Below, piece after piece: positions 27,252 to 35,013 of a stretch of 64,000 nucleotides of DNA; the stretch's first letter is position 1; each line of letters begins with the position of its first letter. Made by a program: the position numbers and the translations under genes. This DNA comes from Antiquaquibacter metalliresistens (GTDB taxonomy: Bacteria; Actinomycetota; Actinomycetes; Actinomycetales; Microbacteriaceae), in assembly GCF_029211225.1 (NCBI RefSeq), contig NZ_JARGEM010000006.1, positions 206,463 to 270,462 on the forward strand, in the 5' to 3' direction. Under the pieces are notes generated by a model. It was not told the DNA's origin and did no database searches. It worked only from the letters and a program-made list of their open reading frames with translations.

Positions 27252-27770
27252 GTGCAGGACCAGTCGATGAAGCCCGCGACCGCGGCCAAGAAGCTCGGTA
27301 TCTACCTTCCAGCCACGCCCGAGGAGTTCCAATCGGGAACGGTGTCGCGCGCCGAGTTCGCGCGACTTCAGGCGGACCCACCCGAATGGCTGGTCGCGCT
27401 GCGACGCGACGGGCCGCATCCGCGCCTGGTCGTGGCCCAGAAGCTCGGGGTCTCGACCTCGGGGCTCGCCCGGGCGGGGGCACCCGACGTGATGACGTCG
27501 GCGGAGATCAAGGCCCTGCTCGAGGAGAAGCCGCCGTGGCTGGTGGCCGAACGTGCCACGCACGCGGCGGTGCAGGAGGAGAACGCTCGTGTGAAGGCCG
27601 AGCGCGCGGCCAAGCGCAACAGCGCAAGGGTGGCAGCGGGGCATGACCTCGTACGAGTTCGCGCGTCCCCACCAGGCGTTCAGCGCCGGATTCTTCAAGG
27701 ATGCGGGGTTCGACTTCGAGGTGCGCGGGCTGCTGGGCCGGGCACCCGCCGGCGCGAGCGAGCCCGGTGA
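27252..27770 (+). CDS. DUF5997-like protein with an unusual C-terminal tail
   Basis: A 172-residue protein of unknown function. The first 125 or so residues match what I recall of DUF5997 (KPATAAKKLGIYLPATPEEF, LRRDGPHPRLVVAQKLGVS, EIKALLEEKPPWL). The remaining arginine-rich tail reads through the start of the next gene and looks unnatural. Another frame has a stop at 27644-27646 that would overlap the next ATG as ATGA, so a frameshift near residue 125 is possible. The start is GTG with TACCCT (27240-27245) 6 bases upstream. I recall this family often neighbouring LysR-like binding proteins, as here. Confidence 0.65.
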   Translation: MQDQSMKPATAAKKLGIYLPATPEEFQSGTVSRAEFARLQADPPEWLVALRRDGPHPRLVVAQKLGVSTSGLARAGAPDVMTSAEIKALLEEKPPWLVAERATHAAVQEENARVKAERAAKRNSARVAAGHDLVRVRASPPGVQRRILQGCGVRLRGARAAGPGTRRRERAR

Positions 27771-28866
27771 AGTGCTCGCGACGATCGCCGGCATCAAAGA
27801 CGGCGATGCCACCGCCTGGCACGCGGCCTGGCTCGCACTGGGCCGACGGTTGCGGTCACTCGGCGATGCGCTGCGCGAGGCGGAGCATTTCGACAGCGCC
27901 GCCGGCGCCTACCTGCGTGCGGCGTCGTACCTCGCCATCGCCGTCAACTCGGGCGACGACGATCGGGTGAGCGGTCTGTTCGGCGAGTACAGCGACGCGT
28001 GGGAGGGGTTCATCGACACGACCGTGTACCTCGCCGAGCGGGTCGAGATCCCCTACGAGGGCACCGTGTTGCCCGGGTACCTGGTGAAGCCGGCCGACGA
28101 CGACGAGCTGCGTCCGACGATCGTGCTGGTCAACGGCAGCGACGGCTCCCACGCCTCGATCTGGGGCGAGGCCGCGTTCGGGGCGCTGGGCCGCGGCTAC
28201 AACGTGCTGCTCTTCGACGGACCGGGGCAGCAGTCGATGCTCTTCGAACGCGGCGTCGGCTTCCGTCCGGACTGGGAGACGGTGCTCACCCCCGTCGTCG
28301 ACTTCCTGCTGGCGCGTTCGGACATCGACGGGTCGCGCCTCGCCGTCTACGGCATCAGCCAGGGCGGGTTCTGGGTCTCGCGCGCCCTGGCGTTCGAGCC
28401 GCGTTTCGCGGCGGCGATCGTCGACCCCGGGGTCACGGATGTCTCGGCCTCATGGCTGCCGAACCTTCCGGCACCGCTCGCCAAGCTCTTCGCCGAGGGC
28501 AAGCGGGAGGCCTTCGATCGCGACATGGCGCTGGGGATGCGGTTCAGTCCGGCCATCGCCCGCGGCTGGGCGTTCCGATCCCGGCCGTATCGGCAGTCGA
28601 GCCCGTTCGACACGCTCACCGCGGTGCGCGGCTATGTGCTCGGCGATCTCGCGGCCAAGATCACGACGCCGCTGTTCATCACCTCGCCGGAGCACGAGCA
28701 GTTCTGGCCGGGACAGTCCCAAGAACTGGCCGACGCGGTGAGCGGCGAGCACGTCGTGCAGCCGTTCACCGCGTCGGAGGGTGCGAACTTCCACTGCCAG
28801 CCGTTGGCCCGCACACTCACGCAGCAGCGGATGTACGACTGGCTGGACGCGCAGTTCGCCGGTTGA
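27643..28866 (+). CDS. Alpha/beta hydrolase with helical N-terminal domain
   Basis: A 407-residue hydrolase related to the FrsA and 2,6-dihydroxypseudooxynicotine hydrolase group. About 140 helical residues precede the core. The oxyanion strand is TIVLVNGSDGSHAS, the nucleophile elbow is YGISQGGFWVS near residue 243, the acid lies in TSPEHEQFWPGQ and the His in GANFHCQP near 380. These enzymes cleave carbon-carbon or ester bonds; the substrate here is unknown. The start overlaps the tail of the preceding frame by 128 bases. Confidence 0.85.
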   Translation: MTSYEFARPHQAFSAGFFKDAGFDFEVRGLLGRAPAGASEPGEVLATIAGIKDGDATAWHAAWLALGRRLRSLGDALREAEHFDSAAGAYLRAASYLAIAVNSGDDDRVSGLFGEYSDAWEGFIDTTVYLAERVEIPYEGTVLPGYLVKPADDDELRPTIVLVNGSDGSHASIWGEAAFGALGRGYNVLLFDGPGQQSMLFERGVGFRPDWETVLTPVVDFLLARSDIDGSRLAVYGISQGGFWVSRALAFEPRFAAAIVDPGVTDVSASWLPNLPAPLAKLFAEGKREAFDRDMALGMRFSPAIARGWAFRSRPYRQSSPFDTLTAVRGYVLGDLAAKITTPLFITSPEHEQFWPGQSQELADAVSGEHVVQPFTASEGANFHCQPLARTLTQQRMYDWLDAQFAG

Positions 28867-28870
28867 CCTG

Positions 28871-29479
28871 CTAGTCGGCCGCGGTCACGAGGGTGCGACC
28901 GAGGCGACGCACGTGGATCGCGGTGACGATGAGCATGATGCCGAAGACGATCGCGTAGATGCCGACGGCCCAGATGAGGCCGAGCAGGGTCACGCCCGGA
29001 GTCACCAGCACCGCGATCGCGAGGATCACCGCGAAGACGAGGCTCACGACACCGGCGACGATCATCCAGGTCTTGGCGCTGCCGGCCTCCGACTTCGTGG
29101 CGGCCTGGATGCTCGCGATGCCCGTCATGATGTTCCAGAACACGATCGTCCAGAGCACGACGAGGCCGCCGAGCGCACCCACGAGACCGGGCAGGATCAG
29201 CGCGGCGAGACCCACGAGCACCGACAGGATGCCCTGGGCGAGCACCCAGCCCCAGCCCTTCGTGGTCTTGCGGGTCTGGATCGCCGCGATCGTGAGCATG
29301 ATGCCGTCGACGAGCGTGTAGGCGCCGAAGACGATCGCGATCGCGGTGAGCGCGACCGCGGGGGAGATGAGCGCGACGATGCCGAAGGCGATGGCGAGGA
29401 TGCCGCGAATGAGCACCCACCACCAGACGCCCTTGACGAGGCCGGCGAGTGGGTCGAGCGAAGCAGTCGTATCGGTCAT
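28871..29479 (-). CDS. HdeD family (DUF308) membrane protein
   Basis: A 202-residue protein with six hydrophobic segments in three repeated pairs, matching the HdeD/DUF308 family linked to acid resistance in enterobacteria. Typical stretches are WWWVLIRGILAIAFGIVAL and YAIVFGIMLIVTAI. I start it at the ATG at 29479, which has TAGCGT (29487-29492) 7 bases upstream; the upstream open frame is not membrane-like. It ends 4 bases after the convergent hydrolase stop. Its role in actinobacteria is not established. Confidence 0.82.
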   Translation of the reverse strand: MTDTTASLDPLAGLVKGVWWWVLIRGILAIAFGIVALISPAVALTAIAIVFGAYTLVDGIMLTIAAIQTRKTTKGWGWVLAQGILSVLVGLAALILPGLVGALGGLVVLWTIVFWNIMTGIASIQAATKSEAGSAKTWMIVAGVVSLVFAVILAIAVLVTPGVTLLGLIWAVGIYAIVFGIMLIVTAIHVRRLGRTLVTAAD

Positions 29480-29608
29480 GGCCCCCACGCTAGCGCCAAT
29501 TCCGGCGCGCGCCGATGATCGATTCGCGGTGTCATCGACGAATTCCGGCGGTACGGTGCGCCCGCGCGCGACGGCCCCGGAGCAAAAGCGGCGTACGATC
29601 GAGAGAAC

Positions 29609-29644
29609 ATGTCTTCCCAGAACCACACCATCGTGCCGGCGTGA
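29609..29644 (+). CDS. Possible 11-residue leader peptide ORF
   Basis: ATG at 29609 opens an 11-codon frame (MSSQNHTIVPA) whose TGA overlaps the GTG of the DarT-like gene as GTGA. TACGAT at 29594-29599 lies 9 bases before it. It could be a coupling leader, or a sign that the real gene starts here and a base has shifted. Confidence 0.35.
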   Translation: MSSQNHTIVPA

Positions 29645-30360
29645 GCACGGCCGAGTGCATCCACGGCTTCGAGCCCGGTCTCTGCGACACCTGCTACCCC
29701 AAGGTGCAGGTCGAGCGTCCCAAGGCGGTTCGTCCGCCGCGCACCGCCGCCCCGAAGCGCACGGCTCCCGTCGCGGCCGCGAAGCCGGTGATCACGACCG
29801 CGAATCAGCGCGCCTATCACCTCACGCACGTCGACAACCTCGAGCGCATCCTCGCCGAAGGAGCGCTCGTCGCCGACGCGCGGCCGCCGGTCGACCTCAG
29901 CAGCGAACTGGCGCGGGAGCTTCGCGCCACCGCCGAGGCGGCGCCCTCGAAGCCGGTCAGCGGCTACGTGCCCTTCTTCCTGGAACCCCTGTCGACGCTG
30001 TGGCTCGAGCTGCGCGAGGGCGGCGCCGATCCGCGCTGGTCCGCTGCGGCGCTGGCGGCGGCATCCACCGATTTCGTGTTCCTCGTGACGACCGTCTCGG
30101 CGCTCGGCCCTGAAGTGGTCATCGCCGACGGGGATGCCGCCAGCACCTACACCCGGTTCGCCGGCGGTGACGACGTGGTGCGCATGCTCGAGCGTCTGTA
30201 CGACACCGACGTGCGCCCGGACGCCGAGGTGCTGGCACCCGGGCGGGTGCCGTGGCAGGCCATCCAACTGATCGGCGTCGCCAACGAGAAGGTTCGCGAT
30301 CGGGTGCGGGCGCTCACGACCACCAAGGTCGCGGTCTACCCGCCGTGGTTCGTGGCCTGA
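29641..30360 (+). CDS. DarT-like (DUF4433) ADP-ribosyltransferase domain protein
   Basis: A 239-residue protein. Residues 5-20 hold three cysteines and a histidine (CIHGFEPGLCDTCYP), a probable small zinc site. The rest matches the DarT/DUF4433 fold: AYHLTHVDNLERILAEGAL near residue 58, VPFFLEPLSTLW near 110, and DAEVLAPGRVPW near 200, where DarT toxins have their catalytic Glu. DarT enzymes attach ADP-ribose to bases in single-stranded DNA and need the macrodomain antitoxin DarG. No DarG gene is adjacent. Whether this protein modifies DNA or another target is unknown. Confidence 0.72.
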   Translation: MSTAECIHGFEPGLCDTCYPKVQVERPKAVRPPRTAAPKRTAPVAAAKPVITTANQRAYHLTHVDNLERILAEGALVADARPPVDLSSELARELRATAEAAPSKPVSGYVPFFLEPLSTLWLELREGGADPRWSAAALAAASTDFVFLVTTVSALGPEVVIADGDAASTYTRFAGGDDVVRMLERLYDTDVRPDAEVLAPGRVPWQAIQLIGVANEKVRDRVRALTTTKVAVYPPWFVA

Positions 30361-30364
30361 GACC

Positions 30365-30649
30365 TCAGCGGGTCAGCAACCCGGCACGCTCGGGGTGGGC
30401 GTCGAACCACTCCGCCACGTACCAGCACATCGGCACGACGCGCAGGTCGGTGTACCGCTCGACGTCGTCGATGGCGAAGGCGACGACCTCACCGGCATAG
30501 CCGTGTCCGCGCATCGCCGGCTGCGTGTAGGTGTGGTTGAACGAGATGGAGTGCCCGTTGATGCGGTAGTCGGCCACCGCGACCAGGTTGCCGTCGATCA
30601 CCAGCGTGTAGCGGTTGGCGTCCGGCTCGTGGGCGAGAACCTTCGCCAT
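30365..30649 (-). CDS. YjdJ-type GNAT N-acetyltransferase
   Basis: A 94-residue minimal acetyltransferase of the GNAT superfamily. YTLVIDGNLVAVADYRINGHSI forms the first strands, and QPAMRGHGYAGEVVAFAIDD supplies the acetyl-CoA loop (R-G-X-G-X-A). The end CWYVAEWFDAHPE is typical of this small subfamily. The ATG shares one base with the stop of the upstream 58-codon gene (TGATG), so translation is coupled. The acceptor is unknown. Confidence 0.82.
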   Translation of the reverse strand: MAKVLAHEPDANRYTLVIDGNLVAVADYRINGHSISFNHTYTQPAMRGHGYAGEVVAFAIDDVERYTDLRVVPMCWYVAEWFDAHPERAGLLTR

Positions 30650-30825
30650 CAGGGCAGCGGGCCCGTGCCCTCCGTCGGCACAGGCTGGCCGGCGAACCGT
30701 TCGAAAGCGGCGAGATCGCGCTCGCCCTCCGCCTGCTCGTCCGCCTGCTGATCGGCGTCGGGGGTCGGATCGGTTTCGGGCGTCACGAGGTCCGGATCCG
30801 GCGTGGAGTCGCGATTGGTGTCCAT
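30649..30825 (-). CDS. Small acidic hypothetical protein (58 residues)
   Basis: A 58-residue acidic protein rich in Asp, Glu, Pro and Thr, ending DLAAFERFAGQPVP and a short tail. It has its own leaderless promoter, TAGGCT at 30832-30837, 6 bases before the ATG, and its stop overlaps the GNAT start (TGATG), so it is very probably expressed and coupled to the acetyltransferase. I recognise no domain. Its low complexity suggests a disordered protein, possibly a partner or substrate of the acetyltransferase. Confidence 0.6.
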   Translation of the reverse strand: MDTNRDSTPDPDLVTPETDPTPDADQQADEQAEGERDLAAFERFAGQPVPTEGTGPLP

Positions 30826-30834
30826 GGTGCAAGC

Positions 30835-31509
30835 CTATGCGGACTCGGCGTCGGCGAGGCTCTCGCCCGTCGGATCCTCGGCGTTGCGGTCGGCGAACTC
30901 CTCGCCGCCGACGGGCATGCCATGCCAGGAGAGCAGGCGCCAGCCCTCGGCCATCGAGCCTTCGAGTTCGACCACGCCGGTGTTGTCGAGCTCGCGCCGT
31001 CCGGCGAACTGCGGGGGCACGTTGATCGCACGGCCGGCGACCCAGACCCGGATGGCGGCACCGTGACTGACGACGACCGCCGTGCCGTGGCCGGCGGACT
31101 CGACCTCGGCGATGTCGGCGTCGAATCGGCCGAAGAACTCGGTGCCGTCGGATCCGCCCGGCATGCGCGGGCTGAGATCCCCGGCGCCCCACGCGAAGGC
31201 CGTCTTCACGTAGGTGACGACCGCGTCGTGATCCGAACGCAACTCCAGATCGCCCGCCTCGATCTCATGGATGCCCGCCAACTGCACCGGCGAGATCCCG
31301 CGCTCGAGCGCCAACGGCGCCGCCGTGAGCGCCGTGCGCTGCAGCGTGGACACGTAGATGCCGTGCACCTCGCGCCCGGCGAGCGCCACGGGCACCTCCG
31401 CGGCCTGTTGCAGGCCGAGCTCGGTCAGGCCGGGACCGGGACGCGCGGTGTCGAGCAGCCCGAGCACGTTGGACGGCGTCTGGCCATGGCGGATCAGCAG
31501 GAGGTGCAC
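30835..31509 (-). CDS. Histidine phosphatase family protein
   Basis: A 224-residue phosphoglycerate mutase-like phosphatase. The motifs are LLIRHGQTPSN at the N-terminus, VSTLQRTALTA near residue 55, EIEAGDLE near 85 and VVSHGAAIRVW near 150. It differs enough from the phosphatase at 5773-6387 to be a separate subfamily. The GTG start has TAGGCT (31516-31521) 6 bases upstream. It heads a minus-strand group with the 58-residue protein and the GNAT gene. The substrate is unknown. Confidence 0.85.
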   Translation of the reverse strand: MHLLLIRHGQTPSNVLGLLDTARPGPGLTELGLQQAAEVPVALAGREVHGIYVSTLQRTALTAAPLALERGISPVQLAGIHEIEAGDLELRSDHDAVVTYVKTAFAWGAGDLSPRMPGGSDGTEFFGRFDADIAEVESAGHGTAVVVSHGAAIRVWVAGRAINVPPQFAGRRELDNTGVVELEGSMAEGWRLLSWHGMPVGGEEFADRNAEDPTGESLADAESA

Positions 31510-31547
31510 GGCACCAGCCTAGGCAGGCCCGCTGACCGTCGGGTGAA

Positions 31548-32033
31548 CTACTTGGGCAGGTTCGCTTCGATCGCGGCGATGATCGCCGGGTCGTCGGGCT
31601 GGGTCTGCGGCCGGAAGCGGCGCACCGTGCCGTCGGGGGTCACCAGGAACTTCTCGAAGTTCCACTGCACCTTGCCGGCCTTGCCGTTGTCGTCTTCGGC
31701 CTGGGTGAGCTCCTGGTAGAGCGGATGCGCCTTCTTGCCGTTGAGCCTGACCTTCTCGAACATCGGGAAGCTCACGCCCCACGTCGTCGAGCAGTACTCC
31801 TTGATCGCGTCCTCGGTCGAGAGCTCCTGCAGGAACTGGTTGCTCGGGAACCCCAGCACCGTGAATCCACGGTCGCCGTAGGTGCGCTGCAGCTTCTCGA
31901 GCGTCTCGTACTGCGGCGCGAGGCCGCAGCGGGAGGCGACATTGACGATGAGCAGCACCTTGTCGCGGTATTCGGCGAGCGAGGTCGTCGCGCCGTCGAT
32001 AGTGGTGAGCGGAATGTCGGTGAGCGCGGTCAT
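31548..32033 (-). CDS. Glutathione peroxidase-like thiol peroxidase
   Basis: A 161-residue peroxidase of the GPx family that reduces hydroperoxides. The peroxidatic cysteine is in NVASRCGLAPQY near residue 36 (Cys, not selenocysteine), the Gln of the active site is in GFPSNQFLQE, and the Trp-Asn pair is in VQWNFEKFL. Actinobacteria lack glutathione, so a thioredoxin-type reductant is likely. Leaderless box TAGATT (32040-32045) sits 6 bases before the ATG. Confidence 0.9.
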   Translation of the reverse strand: MTALTDIPLTTIDGATTSLAEYRDKVLLIVNVASRCGLAPQYETLEKLQRTYGDRGFTVLGFPSNQFLQELSTEDAIKEYCSTTWGVSFPMFEKVRLNGKKAHPLYQELTQAEDDNGKAGKVQWNFEKFLVTPDGTVRRFRPQTQPDDPAIIAAIEANLPK

Positions 32034-32063
32034 GCGCCGAATCTATCCAAGTATTCTGTGCGA

Positions 32064-32975
32064 GTGCCCGAGAGTCCGCTGTCCGCGAGCCCGTACGAGG
32101 TGCTCGGGGTCGCGGCATCCGCGACCGAGGAGGAGCTGAAGCGCGCGTTCCGCAGGGCGCTGCGCGAGACGCATCCCGATACCGGCGGCGATCACGCCCG
32201 GTTCGTCGCGGTGCAGCTGGCCTGGGAGCGGGTGGGCACCGCCGAGCGGCGAGCGGCGTATGACGCCGGGCGGGGCATCCGGGATGACCACCCGACGTAC
32301 ACCGCGCGGGCCGCGCGACCCCGGCAGGACACCCGCCCGAGGGCGCGTTCCTACGGGCACCCCGGTGGATGGCGCCGGGAGCGCTATCTCGAGCAGGTGC
32401 GGGAATGGGTGGGGCGTGGCGCGAGTCTGGACGACCCGTACGACCCGGCACTCGTGCGCAGCGCGCCTCGCGAGATCCGCCACACGCTCGCCGATGCGCT
32501 GGCCGAGGAGTCCACGGCCCGCACCCTGAGCGGCTTGGGCATCGGGTTCACCGTGTGGCACGACGTCGCGACGGGGGACCCGGAGCGCAAGCTCGACCAC
32601 GTGGTGCTCGGCCCCACGGGGCTGTACGCGATGCTCTCCGAGGACTTCGGCGGCGCGGTGCGAGTGCGACGCGGCGAGCTGATCGGCGAGGCGCTGGCGG
32701 GGGAGCGGCCGATGCACGATCTCGCGACGCGGGCGAAGGCGGCGTCGCGCCAGTTGCGGGTGCGATTCACGGCCCTGGTCATCGTGCTGCCGGATGACGC
32801 GCTCAGCGATCCGCTGGAGAGCCTCGGCCAGGTGCGCGGTGCCGCCGCGATCGCGGTGCGGCAGGAGCATCTGGCCGCGCTGCTGCGCAGCGGCCCGGCG
32901 GGGGCGGCCCCGATCGGCGGCAACGAATTGTTCGACGTGCGCACGAAGCTCGCGGCGGGCATCCGGTTCGTCTGA
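32064..32975 (+). CDS. J-domain protein with a NERD-like domain
   Basis: A 303-residue protein. Residues 8-65 are a DnaJ-like J domain with the HPD motif (ETHPDTGGDHARF). A basic linker follows, and residues 140-290 resemble a nuclease-related NERD domain (LSGLGIGFTVWHDVATG, KLDHVVLGPTGLYAM). J domains recruit DnaK, so this may direct a chaperone to nucleic acid, but that is inference. The GTG at 32064 has TATTCT (32052-32057) 6 bases upstream; a GTG 6 bases earlier is an alternative. Confidence 0.75.
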   Translation: MPESPLSASPYEVLGVAASATEEELKRAFRRALRETHPDTGGDHARFVAVQLAWERVGTAERRAAYDAGRGIRDDHPTYTARAARPRQDTRPRARSYGHPGGWRRERYLEQVREWVGRGASLDDPYDPALVRSAPREIRHTLADALAEESTARTLSGLGIGFTVWHDVATGDPERKLDHVVLGPTGLYAMLSEDFGGAVRVRRGELIGEALAGERPMHDLATRAKAASRQLRVRFTALVIVLPDDALSDPLESLGQVRGAAAIAVRQEHLAALLRSGPAGAAPIGGNELFDVRTKLAAGIRFV

Positions 32976-33021
32976 TGGGCCTAGGCTTGGAGTTCTTCGT
33001 CGGGAGAGGGTTCGCAGTTCA

Positions 33022-33714
33022 GTGATCCGAGTCATCAGCTACAACCTGCGCAAGCATCGCGCCGTCGGCGAACTCGCGGCCCTGGCCGCGACGCCCGGAC
33101 TTGATGCCCTGTGCCTGCAGGAGTGCATCGTGTCCGAGCTCCCCGCCGAGATCGGCGACCTGCACCTGGCCGACGCCACCAAGCGCAACCGGCTGGGCCT
33201 GGCGGTCTACTATCGCCGGGAGCGCTACGAGCAGATCGCGAGCCAATCCTTCGAACTCAAGAAGTCCCTGCACGACCTGATCTTCTCGCCGACGCCCGAG
33301 CGGCTGGTCGGGTCTCGGCTGGTCGATCGCGAGTCCGGGCATGAGATCGTGCTCGCCTCCTTCCACGCGGCCCCACTCACGGCGCTCAACTCGTTGCGGC
33401 GCAACCAGATCAAGGCATCCCACCAGTTGCTGCGGGCGCTCGGCAACGGCGCGCCCATCCTCATGGTCGGCGACTACAACTACCCGATCTTCAAGGACTC
33501 GCTCAGCGACAAGGTGAAGAAGTCCGGATACGATCTCACGCTCAGCGACCGGCGCACCTACACCGCCTACAAGTTCTTCCACGGGCACTTCGACTTCGTG
33601 ACCTCGCAGGGCATCACGATCGAGGGGGTCGAGACGCTGCCGCGCGGGTCGAGCGACCACATCCCGATCCTCGTCACGGCACGGTACGGGGTCGCGGGGG
33701 AGCAGGCCGCCTAA
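33022..33714 (+). CDS. Endonuclease/exonuclease/phosphatase family protein
   Basis: A 230-residue metal-dependent hydrolase of the EEP (DNase I-like) superfamily. The signatures are ISYNLRKHR at the start, LCLQECI near residue 32, MVGDYNYPIF near 147 and the closing SDHIPILV near 215. It may act on nucleic acid or on a phosphodiester lipid. Its stop is followed at once by the GTG of the transporter gene, so the two are probably cotranscribed. Confidence 0.83.
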   Translation: MIRVISYNLRKHRAVGELAALAATPGLDALCLQECIVSELPAEIGDLHLADATKRNRLGLAVYYRRERYEQIASQSFELKKSLHDLIFSPTPERLVGSRLVDRESGHEIVLASFHAAPLTALNSLRRNQIKASHQLLRALGNGAPILMVGDYNYPIFKDSLSDKVKKSGYDLTLSDRRTYTAYKFFHGHFDFVTSQGITIEGVETLPRGSSDHIPILVTARYGVAGEQAA

Positions 33715-34950
33715 GTGGCGACGGGCCGGGCGCTTCTGTCCCCGTGGCGGGTGGTCGTCGGCTTCGGCGTCGTGAGCCTCGCCGTCGACCTCGTCGCCGA
33801 TGGGGCGAAGTCGCTCGCTGGCCCGCTGCTGGGCGAGCTCGGTGCCTCGGCGCTCGTCGTCGGGCTCGTCACGGGCGGCGCGGAGGCCCTCGGCTTCGGG
33901 TTGCGCCTGGTCTCCGGGCCCGCCGTGGATCGCACCAAACGGTACTGGGGGTTCGCGATCGTCGGGTACGTGCTCACCGCGGTGAGCGTGCCGCTGATGG
34001 CGCTGACCCCGTTCCTCGGCTCGATGGGACTCGCGGCAGCGGCGACGCTCATCATCGTCGAGCGCACGGGCAAGGCCATCCGCAGTCCCGCCAAGACCGT
34101 GCTGTTGGCCTATCCGGCCGCCGCGGTCGGGCGTGGTCGCGGCTTCGCGGTGCACAAGCTGTTCGACCAGGTCGGCGCCTTCAGCGGTCCGCTGATCGTC
34201 GCCGCGATCATCGCGATCACGGGGGCGTTATGGCCCGCGTTCGCGGCGCTCGCCCTCCCGGCCCTCATCGCGATGGTCGCGCTGCTCTGGCTGCGCGCGC
34301 GGGTGCCCGACCCGAGCGTCTACGAGCCCGCGGCGGCGGCTCCGCCGGACGGGGCGAACGGGCGGCAGCAGCGCGGGGGCATCCCGTTGACGTTCCTGCT
34401 GTTCTCCTTCTCGACGGCGCTCACGACGTTCGGGCTCGTGGGCTTCGGCCTGATCTCCTTCCACCTCACCGAGGACGGCCTCGTGCCGCTGGCCGCTGTG
34501 CCGCTCGTGTACGCGCTCGGCATGGTCGTCGCCGCGGTCGCGGCCCTCGCCAGCGGCCGGGCCTACGACCGCGCCGGGGCCGCCGTGCTGCTCGTCGTTC
34601 CGGTGCTCGCGGCCGCGGTTCCCGCGCTCTCCTTTGCGCCCTCACTCGCGGCCGTGTTCGTCGGGGTCGGCCTCTGGGGCGCGGCGACCGGCATCCAGGA
34701 CTCCACCGTCAAGGCGCTCGTGGCCGACCTCGTGCCGGCGCCGCGGCGCGGCACCGCGTACGGGGTGTTCGCCGTGTTCCAGGGGGCGGGCACCTTCGCG
34801 GGCGCGGCCCTCGCGGGCGCCCTGTACCCGGATGCCGCGCTGCTGAGCCTCGCGACGGTGCCCGCGCAGGTGGTCGCCTTCGTGCTCCTGGCCGTCGTCG
34901 TGCTGCGACAGCGCGCGGCCGCGGCGGAGACGGGCGACTCCGCGCCATAG
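33715..34950 (+). CDS. Major facilitator superfamily transporter
   Basis: A 411-residue membrane transporter with about 12 hydrophobic segments in two halves separated by a hydrophilic, proline-rich loop near residues 200-220. The first half has GLRLVSGPAVDRTKRYWGF at the loop between segments 2 and 3, the usual MFS signature region, and ERTGKAIRSPAKTVLLA is a later conserved loop. The GTG start abuts the upstream stop. The substrate is unknown. A strong terminator follows. Confidence 0.85.
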   Translation: MATGRALLSPWRVVVGFGVVSLAVDLVADGAKSLAGPLLGELGASALVVGLVTGGAEALGFGLRLVSGPAVDRTKRYWGFAIVGYVLTAVSVPLMALTPFLGSMGLAAAATLIIVERTGKAIRSPAKTVLLAYPAAAVGRGRGFAVHKLFDQVGAFSGPLIVAAIIAITGALWPAFAALALPALIAMVALLWLRARVPDPSVYEPAAAAPPDGANGRQQRGGIPLTFLLFSFSTALTTFGLVGFGLISFHLTEDGLVPLAAVPLVYALGMVVAAVAALASGRAYDRAGAAVLLVVPVLAAAVPALSFAPSLAAVFVGVGLWGAATGIQDSTVKALVADLVPAPRRGTAYGVFAVFQGAGTFAGAALAGALYPDAALLSLATVPAQVVAFVLLAVVVLRQRAAAAETGDSAP

Positions 34951-34968
34951 TTCGCCCGGTAAGAACAG

Positions 34969-34999
34969 AAGACCCGATAGCTAGCCGCTATCGGGTCTT
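34969..34999. terminator. Bidirectional terminator hairpin
   Basis: A perfect 12-bp stem (AAGACCCGATAG) with a 7-base loop separates the transporter gene from the convergent hydrolase gene. Confidence 0.85.
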
Positions 35000-35013
35000 C
35001 CGATCGAGCAGTG

